DNA of 64,000 nucleotides from Calcarisporiella thermophila CBS 279.70. Lineage: Eukaryota > Calcarisporiellomycota. The notes beneath the pieces are model-generated. The model had not been told where the DNA came from, searched no databases, and worked only from the letters and a program-made list of their open reading frames with translations. Position 1 is the first letter of the stretch; each line of letters begins with the position of its first letter. Below are positions 22,687 through 31,875 of this stretch, one piece after another. Position numbers and translations under genes: made by a program. The stretch lies in contig NW_027192210.1 in NCBI RefSeq assembly GCF_041956535.1, positions 256,021 to 320,020 on the forward strand, written 5' to 3'.

Positions 22687-24137
22687 CTAGCTCCACCAAT
22701 AGGCCATAATTCTATCGCTATGGCGCCACAAGAATATCAACCCTGCCCCTATGGCTATGAATAGGGGCGTCTTCTCCTGCAATGGCTTCAAGCGCTCGCC
22801 CAATAAGTCCACCATCAAGGACACTTGAGCCGGAGCATAACCCATACAAACGCAGACGCAAAAGCAAAAGCAAAAAAAAAAAAGCAAAGCAAAAAGCATT
22901 GTTAGTCATTCTCGATGGATCACACGTCCCTCCCTCCCCAACTTACATCCATTTAGTAGCATGGCACCCCGACCGAGCCCCCTTCTTACCCCAAGCTGCC
23001 GTTCCTCTTCCACTTGCAAATCGCGCATTAATGCCACGGTGAAGAGCACCGACGACTTTGCCTCCTCAAGCACTGCATTTCGATCCATGGGTAGCGTGTC
23101 CAAGGTCTCGCTGTAAGATTTACGGAACGCGACGAGATTGGGAATGTGTGGGAAATGGTACATGAGGGTCCCAGGGGTGGGGGGCGGAGGAAGGCCGAAC
23201 GCCTTGGAGATACGCTTTGCAAGGGCAGGTCCATCTTGCGATAAGAGCGAAAGATTCGATATGCGTTATCAGCACATTACCATAATAGTCAAAGATTTCA
23301 GACGTACTTGTGAGATCGTTTAGATAACGGATCACGATGTAGGCGATCAGATAAGAGGGATCCTTGTCCGCTGCTTTATGGATGGTCTCAACGTATCTCT
23401 CCGTTGCCGGAGACATCGTCTTGACCCTCTCCTTCCATTTGTCACCGTAATAGAACTCGAGGTCTGAAATGAAGCCGAAAGTCGAGTTAGAAACAAAAAA
23501 AAAATAGCTGAAGAAAAAGGGGAGAGGCGAGCTGGCAGAAGGGGATTTCAACCTTTTTCTATCTGAGCCACGCGTGAGAGTTCATACGGATAGTAAAGAG
23601 GTTTGATGCAGGGATGCTCTTGGTGTCGGTCGAGCTCTTCCTCAAGCGCACTGGACAATTAGGTTTAGCCGCTAGAACCTTGCTACGAGCTAAATAAACC
23701 AACGCCGGGTCACTTACCGATAGATGTGATATTGATAAATATAGTAGACGGCAAAGACCTCACGGGTAAACTGCATAGAAGTGAACTTCCTATCGTCGCG
23801 AGAAGCGGAAAAGAGAGTGGGCGGGAGGGTGAGCAGCAAAAAACCTAAAAAACAGGCCCTTAGCAAGAGGGCAAGGGAGCACTTTACATGAATATGGCAA
23901 TGTCCTCTTGGGTTATGTTTTTCCTCTCCTCCTCAGCCATTTTGAAGAAGAGCTTCATGAAGCTCTTGTCGTCCGCTAACATAACGGAACAAGAAAACGG
24001 TCAATATGGCCATCCTCCTGAAATAAGAGCAGGGTGAAGCACTACTTTGAGACATAATTGAGGTGGTTTGACAGGCAAGCTATGAAATTTTGGGAGACTT
24101 TTCTTTACTGTTTTCGTGAAGGGTATTTAAGCTCGAG
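22687..24137 (-). CDS. Heme oxygenase, C-terminally membrane-anchored; start exon unresolved
   Basis: Haem-degrading oxygenase (haem to biliverdin, Fe2+ and CO), probably on the ER surface. Exons in coding order: 24109..24137 (29 nt), 23888..23975, 23718..23789, 23553..23650, 23308..23463, 22947..23234, 22687..22823. All phases agree. The tiny exon encodes SLNTLHEN, placing a His nine residues before FM exactly as in the proximal haem ligand helix of HO-1. YHIYRALEEELDRH, PLYYPYEL and DLEFYYGDKW are family blocks. The distal-helix motif, usually GDLSGG, reads NDLTNG, so two glycines are replaced while the Asp stays. The C-terminus carries a tail anchor (PLFIAIGAGLIFLW). The first coding exon upstream of 24137 is not certain. 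Confidence 0.85.
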
Positions 24138-24392
24138 CTGAAGAAGAAAAAAAAAGGTGGGGTGATGTTTGAGTAGGGACATTCTTTTTTCCCCAAGCAG
24201 TCACACGAGCCGGACACACGGAGCAACAAATAGATCTGATTGTGGAGCGGAGAGTTTTAGAATGGGTTCACAGGAACAAAAGCCTAAATCACTAGCATAT
24301 GCACATGCGCCAATGATAAAGTGGAAGACAATGGAGATAGGAGAAGACGAAAAACATGTACAAGCTTATATACACAGAAATGCAGGCGATCC

Positions 24393-25070
24393 CTATATCG
24401 TCTGTTTTTTCCGTTTGCACGCGGCACTTTCCAACCGCATGTGTCTGGAGAGCGCATCAACGCGCGCAAACGCCCTCCCGCATCTTGCACACGCAAACGG
24501 CTTCTCTCCCCTAACCATCAAGAATCATCAGCCACCCACCCACACACACAGGATGTAGAGAAACACAAGAGGTTAGAATACATACGTGTGCAATTTAGAA
24601 TGCCGATTTCGGTCATGCATCCGAGAAAATCGCTTCTCACAGCCTGGCCATTCGCATGCATAGGGTCGCTCGGCATTGTGCGTGCGAAGATGGGAGATAA
24701 GGTTGTAGTTGCGGACAAATGTCTTGCCGCATTGAGGGAAAGAGCAGTGGAAGCGACCTTCTCGGGCGCTAGCTATGGTTTGTTTCGGCGTGGTTAGGGA
24801 AGCTGCTAAGTCGGTGAAGCCAGCCCTGCTCGGCATTGTGGACTCGGCCGCCGGCTGCTGAGGCGAGGAAAATGGAGAAGTGGGGAGAGCTTCGGTGAGA
24901 GATTGGAGAAGTGCGGGGTCTAGGGTCGGAATAAGGGGTTCGCGAGCTGGCATGCAGTCCGTTAGCGGAGTGGGGTATCCCGAAAACATGGAGTGAGCCG
25001 ACTTCTCTGATGGCTTTGCATCCATATTCATATACGACTGAGGTAATGAGCCTAATGTGTACATGGCCAT
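24393..25070 (-). CDS. Crz1-like C2H2 zinc-finger transcription factor
   Basis: Two exons (24586..25070 and 24393..24510) join to 200 residues. Three zinc fingers occupy the C-terminal half. Finger 1 is CSFPQCGKTFVRNYNLISH. Finger 2 is CEWPGCEKRFSRMHDRNRH, linked by HTGEKPF across the intron. Finger 3 is CARCGRAFARVDALSRH and ends in Cys rather than a second His. This order, including the HDR-RH second finger and C2HC third finger, matches calcineurin-responsive Crz1/Prz1 factors. At 200 residues it is much shorter than yeast Crz1. The N-terminus is Pro/Ser-rich, and I see no canonical PxIxIT calcineurin-docking motif, so response to calcium is uncertain. It lies downstream of, and in the same direction as, the B-type cyclin. 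Confidence 0.87.
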
Positions 25071-25446
25071 TTCCAGGCGACGTCTGCTGGAAAAAAGAAA
25101 AAAATTATCTTCTCTAAATAAGTGTCATCCGTTTCATTAATGGGATCATTATTCCATATTAGGAAAATAAATTGTGACGCAACCGAAACGAAACTGCTCA
25201 GTCACCATGACCAAGTTTATTGATTTTTGCAGTGGGGGAAGAGTGAAGGGGAGAGAGGAGAAGAGGGGAAGCGAGAGGGAGAAATACAGCATAGAAATAG
25301 AATTCGTATAGAAAGATGCGATCAAAATGCCGAACAAAAGACCTCAACAAAAGAACGGGCAAGAATAAATCAAGAGAAAAGAGTTGAGAAATGAAAAGAA
25401 AAAAAAAAATGATATACAAACCAAAGAAGCAGAAGAAACCGCGCCC
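25071..25446. other. Short intergenic region
   Basis: 376 bp, AT-rich with GA-rich runs, between the cyclin stop and the Crz1-like start, both on the minus strand. It must contain the promoter of the Crz1-like gene. No gene seen. Confidence 0.5.
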
Positions 25447-26921
25447 CTACTCCTCGTCGTAGTGTTTCCTCACCCACTTCCTCACAAACTCGCTAGCTCG
25501 CAAAAACTTTTTGCTCTGATATTTGCGAAATAGAGCCCCACATTCCCTGCCCGGCTGCCTTAAATAATCTAGCATCAGGTCCATGCAAGGCGTCAGCTCC
25601 TCTGCCGTGTACCCCGAATAATGGATCAAGTTCTTATTCCACCCCTCCCGCCTGAGCATCCGCCTGGCCAAGCAGAGGGACGACGCCGCCATCAGCGAGG
25701 GAGGAAGGCCCAGGAACCGGTGGTCCACCAGAGGCACCTCCATCAGATACTTCGCCAAGGTGCGGGTCTCCAGATCGTACCCCTCTGCCTTGCTTGCACG
25801 CCGAAGAAAATGCATCGGATTCGGGTAACATAACTTGAAGCCCAGAACTTGAAGCATGTATCGTTCCGCACGCAGAATCTCCTGCCAGGTGCACCCGTAA
25901 TCGGATATATACGAGAAGGTGCGCACGGAGGGGGCCAAGATTTCCTCGTACTTGCACGCGATGAAGAGGGCCGTCAAGCCAACAAGCTGGAGCTTTGCTA
26001 GCGAGACGGTCTTATTGGAGAGAAAGCGATCCACGATGTTGACGGCAAGATAAAGAGTTTCCGGGAGGAGATGGAACTTAGCATGAACCTCAATCAACCA
26101 CCCCACCAACACCTTCCTCGCGCTCCACGAAAAGTCAGTTTGGTGCTCGATGTAGTCCGGCGAAGGCAGCATCTCCTTCTACATCATCGAGGGGGAGGGG
26201 AAAAGGAAAAAGAAACTCAATAAACTATACCCACACCACCTCTTAACCAGCAACAGAGCATATATACCTCCAATTCCCTCATGTAGCCAAACACCTCTAC
26301 TACATACTCAGAGACCATGAGCGGATCGTCCCAGTCGTCCGCATCCAAATCCTCCCAACCTCGATTTTCCTCCTCACCTTCGGCCGCAGCCCTTTCCTCA
26401 CTCTTTGGTTTTTTGGCATGAAATCCAAGGTCACCCGCCACCGCCTCCTCCTCCGCATCTTCTTGCCTGTTACGCTTGACACCTTGGTGGGCTATCGCTC
26501 CAGCTGGTGCAGGCGCAGAAACCAAACTTTTAGAAATGGTGGAGGTGATCGTGGTGGTGACGGCCATCCCATTTATGGCTATTTTGGGATGGAGCGGACG
26601 AACCGCCAAAGGCTGGCGACTGGATTTCTGGATGTCCTAAGAAAAAATGGGATTCAGCGGTAGGGACCAATAGTACATAGGCACTGGTGATTTACTTTTG
26701 CATTGCTCTTATGCTCCAAGATACTGGCTCGACTTCTTATGGGTATCCGAGACTCGGGCTTATTGTATCTACTGATGGGGACAGCGGTAGTATTTTCATC
26801 GGTGGAGAACTGCTTTGCTGTACGAACGTGCGGCTAGCAGGTAAAGCGACGAGATTAATTGGACCCATGGTCCGCGAACAAAGTGTCTTGCTATACTCAC
26901 CTGACGCCCAGCTAGACTCAT
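25447..26921 (-). CDS. B-type (mitotic) cyclin
   Basis: Regulatory subunit of Cdk1. The cyclin core lies in exons 26268..26636 and 25447..26178: EVFGYMRELE, then ARKVLVGWLIEVHAKFHLL (the MRAIL-region helix), NIVDRFLS and CKYEEILAPSV, followed by the C-terminal cyclin fold. Three small upstream exons are proposed from splice signals and exact phase: 26901..26921 (MSLAGRQ, strong GTGAGT donor), 26773..26833 (ending STDENTTAVPI) and 26696..26727. Together they give 404 residues. The core is certain; the first three exons are tentative, and an internal start at 26567 is the alternative. RQPLAVRPL near the N-terminus contains RxxL, a possible destruction box. MCB-like, E2F-like and CCAAT elements lie upstream. 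Confidence 0.88.
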
Positions 26922-27747
26922 TCTGTCTCAAGGTTAGAGAGTGAAAGCCAAGAAGTGAACGATGTCGATCATATAGAAACAAAACGATATCCAACAGTCG
27001 ATGCGAGTGCTGCGGATCTCTTCACTCTCTTGCTGAGAATTGGAACAGGAAAAGGAGAAATGGGCAAGGGAGGCCGATGACCGTGTGGAAGGATAAATAT
27101 TCCCTTGCACGAGGAGAAGAGAGTAAGGAGGAGAGGCCTCCATTTGGCAGAAAAAAATTAATTTTCGCGTTTTTTTAACGCGTGCCGATTGGTCGATGAA
27201 GTTTAATTAAGAGGTCAGCATCGGGCCTTGCATTGATTTGCCCCCCTCATATGACTCTCCTTTTAATATTCAGTCGGAAGGACGCGAGATTAATTCTCGT
27301 CCGGCTCCCTAATCGAAGAGGGCCCTGACGATGCGTTGAAATGGCGGTGGCCTGAGCCAAGGCTCTTTTCGGCATCGTCGCTGCCGCGAGGCAAGGACAG
27401 GGAAAAGGCGGGACGCGGTGATGCCAGCCGGCTGTGGTGATAGGCGTCAGGATTCAGCCTATCAACACGTCTTGCACATTTGTAAAAGAAAGTTTTCGTC
27501 CTATATTGGCCCAATGGTTGGATGGCGTTGGTTTTCAGGTGATTTAAGAAAAGATTCGTGTTAAGAACTACAAAGTATTTCGAGGGCTCGATGAATATTC
27601 GCAACCCCCCTCAGTGTTGTATATTTTTTACAATGGTTGCACCCTTGGAAGAAACCAACAAGAAATAAAAACCACAAGATGGTAGGAACGTAAAATAATA
27701 AAGAGATAAAGACCCGGCCTCAACCCAGAACCTCGACTGGAGCTCCC
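26922..27747. other. Intergenic, cyclin promoter side
   Basis: 826 bp. The part next to the cyclin holds cell-cycle-type promoter elements, listed separately. A minus-strand frame of 104 codons at 27290..27604 has no recognisable features, and I do not call it. Confidence 0.5.
27162..27192 (-). promoter_or_regulatory. MCB, E2F/SCB-like and CCAAT cluster upstream of the B-type cyclin
   Basis: Within 31 bp on the cyclin side: TTTTCGCG at 27162..27169 (CGCGAAAA on the cyclin strand, E2F/SCB-like), ACGCGT at 27178..27183 (MCB) and ATTGG at 27188..27192 (CCAAT on the cyclin strand). They lie about 240-270 bp upstream of the proposed cyclin ATG. The clustering suggests cell-cycle control; function is inferred. 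Confidence 0.5.
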
Positions 27748-28104
27748 TTAGCCTTCAGCCTTTTTGATCTCCTCCGTTTTAGTGCTCTGCTTCACACCTA
27801 CAAAATAAATATAAAAAAAGTTCAAGCATTGCCGCTCTGCATATGTTCATCAGTGATCCGATTTCATACTATTGGCACTCTTCTTATTGGCATAAAGATA
27901 TGCTCCAGCAACCACGGCCGCAAGCAGAGCAATGGCCCCCGACTTGGGCCCGGTTCGCTGCTGCTCCTGGCCCTTGGTCTGGTGTGCCGACTGTTCGCCG
28001 ACCTTGGGGCGAGCTGCGGAAGTCTCCGAGGTAGAGGCAAACCGAGCGGAGGAGCGTGGTAGTGAGGAGCGGGCGGTGGCGCGGATGATAGACTGAGGCA
28101 ACAT
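27748..28104 (-). CDS. Small mitochondrial single-pass membrane protein, unknown
   Basis: Two exons (27870..28104 and 27748..27797) join to 94 residues. The N-terminus (IIRATARSSLPRSSARFAST) is an Arg/Ser-rich, acid-free presequence with a plausible cleavage site near FAST. One membrane segment (GAIALLAAVVAGAYLYA) precedes a charged tail ending EEIKKAEG. The splice is supported by exact phase and ATTTTGTAG at the 3' end; unspliced, the frame stops after MKSDH. This layout is common among small inner-membrane assembly or respiratory-complex proteins. I recognise no specific one. Confidence 0.75.
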
Positions 28105-28314
28105 GGCTTAAATAGTAGGACCTTGCGAAATGGTTCGAATGATTTCAACAAATGAATTCAAGAGCGGCGGGCTACTTTTCAAGAGACAGATAGTCCGAGA
28201 AAACCGCCGTTTTATATTAGGAAAAACGAAGCTTTTGATCACGGCGTCCCTGTGACCGCTTTTTTTGGAAACTTCCTAACTCCTCTTCTCCTACACTATA
28301 CCCTTTTCCGATTG

Positions 28315-29046
28315 ATGAATAAGAGCTGGCTCCTCCATCTCCTTGCCGATTCTGCCCTCCCGACCGGTGGTTTTGTCGCCTCAGCAGGGCTTGAAAGCGC
28401 ACATCAATCTGGCTTTGTTCGCTCCACTGATGACTTACGCCAGTTTGTCAATGCCTCAGCCGAACAGTGCGCATCAGGGAGTTTAGCATTCGTGAGGGAG
28501 AGCTGGCATCTGTCGAATCGCATCAACACAAACGGAGATGAGTCCCATGGGGAGGAGATTTTGAACGCTTGGACCCAGTTGGACAAAGAATTCGAAGCCA
28601 CCATAAATAATGCGGTGGCGAAAAGAGCGTCTCTGGCCCAAGGAGCAGCTATGCTGACCCTCTACCTTAAATGCTTCGCTAGTTCCTCCTCCCCTCATGA
28701 AGCACTGATCACTCGTTACCGCCTTCTTGTTCGCAGGGAGCAAGCTCCGGGTCATCTTCCCGTCTGCTTTGGGCTAGTCTGTGCGGGCCTTGCCGTACCC
28801 CTCGACGAAACCCTACGGCTATTTATTTTCCTATTCGCGCGCTCCCTGTACTCAGCCGCCGTCAGACTCAATATCGTGGGCCCATATGAATCCCAGCGGC
28901 TGCTTCTGGAGACAGAAGCTTGGGCCGAGCAAGTTGTTGAGCGGTGGATGCATACACCGGTGGAGGAGGCTTGTCAGGTGAATCCTGTGCTGGACATGCT
29001 TCAAGCACGTCATGATATCCTCTATTCACGCGTTTTCAACTCTTGA
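28315..29046 (+). CDS. UREF: Urease accessory protein UreF
   Basis: Nickel-insertion chaperone that works with UreG and UreD on apo-urease. A single exon encodes 243 residues. The N-terminus shows the UreF signature: LLADSALPTGGFVASAGLESA. Later come the conserved end of the family (ILYSRVFNS, normally LF-S) and the central LYSAAVRLNIVGPYESQ, where most UreFs read SA.R.G..G. The first ATG in frame is 28315; the open frame extends upstream only from a GTG. It is divergent from the small mitochondrial protein gene (211 bp between starts). No other urease gene lies in the window. Confidence 0.93.
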   Translation: MNKSWLLHLLADSALPTGGFVASAGLESAHQSGFVRSTDDLRQFVNASAEQCASGSLAFVRESWHLSNRINTNGDESHGEEILNAWTQLDKEFEATINNAVAKRASLAQGAAMLTLYLKCFASSSSPHEALITRYRLLVRREQAPGHLPVCFGLVCAGLAVPLDETLRLFIFLFARSLYSAAVRLNIVGPYESQRLLLETEAWAEQVVERWMHTPVEEACQVNPVLDMLQARHDILYSRVFNS

Positions 29047-29298
29047 GCAGCACAGTGGTATTTAATAGAGTAAAGACACAACCTGGACAATTACATATAA
29101 TATGGAATGATATACACGGAGGTGGGTTTAGAGCGAGACATAAGTTCAAATGTACACTAATAGAGGTGGAGAAAAAGAGAAGAGCAACATAACATAGTGG
29201 GGAAGGAGTGAATGGTGATATGAAATAAAATATAGAAATGATCAAGAAGTTGAGCAAAAACGCGTGCCTAAATTTATATGATCTGAGAGCTGTTCTAG

Positions 29299-30373
29299 CT
29301 AGACCTCTTCCGTGGCCAGGTCGAATTGGTCGATCTCTTCAAAGTGTCGCTTCACATCAGCAAATTTATTCCTTGCAATCTAAGAATAATGAATGGACCC
29401 ATGAAATCTTGGCCGTCATCGCTTTACAAAGGGTGGACTAGATTACCTTTCTGCCTTGATGCCCGGCTGCGAGCCCTTCATCGCGCCCATCCTCCTTCTG
29501 CTTTGTTTTTGACTTGGGCTTCGCCTCCTGCCTACGCTTCACCAAGGTCCGCTTCTCTTTCGCCCCACCCTTACCCCGCGGTCCACTCTTCCCTCCTCCT
29601 CTTTCTCCCCTCCCTCTGGCTACGTGTCGTTTGGTCGACCTCCATTCCCCATCCGATTCGCCCTCATCATGGCTGCTTTCGCCAAAAATGCTCCCATTGG
29701 CTTTTCGTCGTCGTGGCAGCATCTCGACTAGATCGTCCGTCTTCAGAGCACGCTGTCGACCTTTTTTCTTCGGTGGAGGCGACTCGAGTCGAAGGGACGG
29801 AGGGGGCGGAGTCAATTCGGAAGCGTCGGAGGAGGTCGGAGTGAGAGAAGAGAGCGAGAGTGGGGAATCAGCTCGCGAGGAAACTGGCATAGAAGTTGAA
29901 GATGGGTCGGTGGTAAGCGGTGTGTTAGGGATGGGATTGAGTTGGCGAGGGGTTTGTTGTTGGGAGTGCAGGAGATTCGTCTTGTCACGGCCAAAGGAGC
30001 TAGAAACTCCTTGGGATAGATCTTTGGGCGTCTTTGATGCTTGATTTGGTTTGACTTCCAAATATATGAAGGAGAAAGAAAAATGATCAGACAAAGTATC
30101 GTAAATATATGCTATAATATTTTATGCATAATATTTACGCTCTGGGTTTTCTGCATTCATTTCACCCAAGATCTTCTCAATCACATCCTCCGGCAGCAAC
30201 TCCTTCTTCTCCTTGTCCGCTTCATTGGCTAGAAAGCGCTGGCGCGCGGATCGCCGGGGTGCTTTTTGAACGGGCTCATTCTCCTTATTTCCATTGGTGC
30301 TGTCGAGGGCATTTGCGCGGGTCCAGCGAGATCGGAGAGACCTCGTGGCAGAAGATCGCGTGTTCGAGGCCAT
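29299..30373 (-). CDS. KEN-box protein with sororin-like C-terminus (candidate cohesin regulator)
   Basis: Three exons (30139..30373, 29447..30054, 29299..29379) join to 307 residues. The N-terminus is basic and Ser/Arg-rich. KENEP at residues 30-34 is a KEN box, a degron read by APC/C-Cdh1. The middle is disordered and basic, with PPPKKKGRQR and Gly/Arg-rich stretches such as VARGRGERGGG. The last exon encodes a 26-residue tail containing HFEEIDQFDLATEEV right before the stop. Sororin proteins combine a KEN box, a disordered basic body and a short conserved C-terminal helix with an FxEID/VxxFxL-type pattern. The assignment is an inference from architecture. Alternatively it is an unrelated nuclear disordered protein. 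Confidence 0.6.
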
Positions 30374-30634
30374 CCGTATGCGCTGGAGCTATCCAATATT
30401 TGCCTTTCTTCCAGCACTCGCAATTTTCCAAAAGCTAAATGAGTGGCGCGGTCAAAGCAATGTTCGATCAGCAAAAAAATAACCATGTACTATTGATTTG
30501 TGAATTCAATTTTGAAAAAAAAAATAAAAATAAATATATCTATATTATAACTTTTTTTATTGCTTCAATCACCTTACATTGCAAGATTACACCTCATTAC
30601 CCTTAAAGGATTCGAATCATACCTCATTGATACG

Positions 30635-31268
30635 ATGTCTTTGACTCACCGCCTTGGTAATTTACTGATGCGCAACACACGCGTAAATATAATTTTCTTT
30701 TTGTTTTTGACGTTGAATCTCGGCGCGTCTTTTGAGTTTTGAGCAATAATCTCTCAATCTACCGATAAGTATTAATAAATTTTGTCCTGTAGGCATTCTC
30801 AACAACTGCATCAAGATCCAACAATGGTAATTTCACCATTGCTGCTCTTTCTTGCCTCTTCATCATGCTCACCCTTCTTTAATATTCTATTTTTATTACG
30901 CAGTCAACCGTGCCTTTCTGGTTGGATATGTTGGCGCCGATGCCGAGGTTCACACGCTTCCTGAGGGTGATCGCAAGTACATGACCTACACTGTCGGCAC
31001 CTCTGAGACGCATCGCGACAAGGATGGCAATTTGGTCAAGACGACCCAATGGCACCACATAGTCAACTTCAATCAAGCGGCCATTGAGTGGCTGCCCAAT
31101 AAGGTGAAGAAGGGCGCATTGGTTTGTGTGCAGGGTCCGATCCAGTACCGCAGTTATGTAGATCGCAACGGAGTCCAAAGAACGAGCACAAGCATCCTGC
31201 AGGATGAGCTTTCAGTATTGAGATTGCCGAAGCAGAAGGAGGCAGGCGAAGGGGAGCACCAAGAGTAG
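30635..31268 (+). CDS. RIM1: Mitochondrial single-stranded DNA-binding protein (Rim1-type)
   Basis: OB-fold SSB needed for mitochondrial DNA replication. Three exons (30635..30682, 30793..30826, 30904..31268) join to 148 residues. The N-terminus is a presequence (MSLTHRLGNLLMRNTRAFST). The OB fold begins VNRAFLVGYVGADAEV and continues TTQWHHIVNFNQAA, the standard SSB core with W-H pair, then KKGALVCVQGPIQYRSY. There is no acidic DDDIPF tail, as is usual for mitochondrial SSBs. It is divergent from the sororin-like gene across 261 bp. Confidence 0.92.
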
Positions 31269-31875
31269 GCCAACCTTTGCCCCTCTCCTCTCTTCCTGTC
31301 CCCTTTTTCGAGCTTTATTTTCTTTATGTGTGTTTTATTTTATGTTTGCTTACGAACCGCTAGCTAGCTGAGTACTTGTGTGTTTTAGTTGATTATTTTT
31401 ATTTTCTCGAGTTTATATTTTATTTCCGCAGTATAATAATTCTCATTTGTTTTTATGTGATTTATCTTCGAATCACTCTAACAGCTGCCTTCTCCCGGCA
31501 ACACTATTTCATCCAGCTCAAGTATAAGTTTATCAAACATGATATAAAAAGAAAAGCCAAAAACAGGAAAGAGCCTGTACTTTGGCCATAAAAAGAAAAA
31601 CGAGGAATACAACATGAGAGAGGGGTGGGAGATGGGGGGTGAGAGAGAAATGAAAGAGAGAAAGAAATTGCATCCAATCTCACTAAAGATATTAAACGAA
31701 GGAATTAAATAACCATAAGGCCAAAGTTCTAAACAGGAAATAAAAAAATGGTGCAGTGAAAAGGAGGAAAACAGAAGAGGAACCAAACCGTAAGAAAAGA
31801 GAGAAGCATCTTACAAATGGGAAGAATACGAACAAGGAAAAATCGAAAGCGCGTGGAATGTTGTGAAAGAATACA
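31269..31875. other. Intergenic, convergent 3' ends
   Basis: 607 bp between the stops of RIM1 and the lipase gene. AT-rich, with a T-rich stretch after RIM1 and GA-rich runs after 31600. No gene seen. Confidence 0.55.

Noticed and set aside
24163-24320. Possible start exon of heme oxygenase (ATG at 24182, or an ATG near 24304 spliced at TA|GTGATT)
   Set aside because: The first has no donor that keeps frame; the second would fit phase, but its donor is weak and nothing else supports it. The start was left unresolved.
28252-28314. Longer UreF beginning upstream of 28315
   Set aside because: The upstream frame opens only at a GTG; the first ATG directly before the conserved UreF start is at 28315.
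30590-30630. GGATTCGAATC, tRNA B-box-like
   Set aside because: No matching A box or cloverleaf arms around it; it lies in the RIM1 5' flank.
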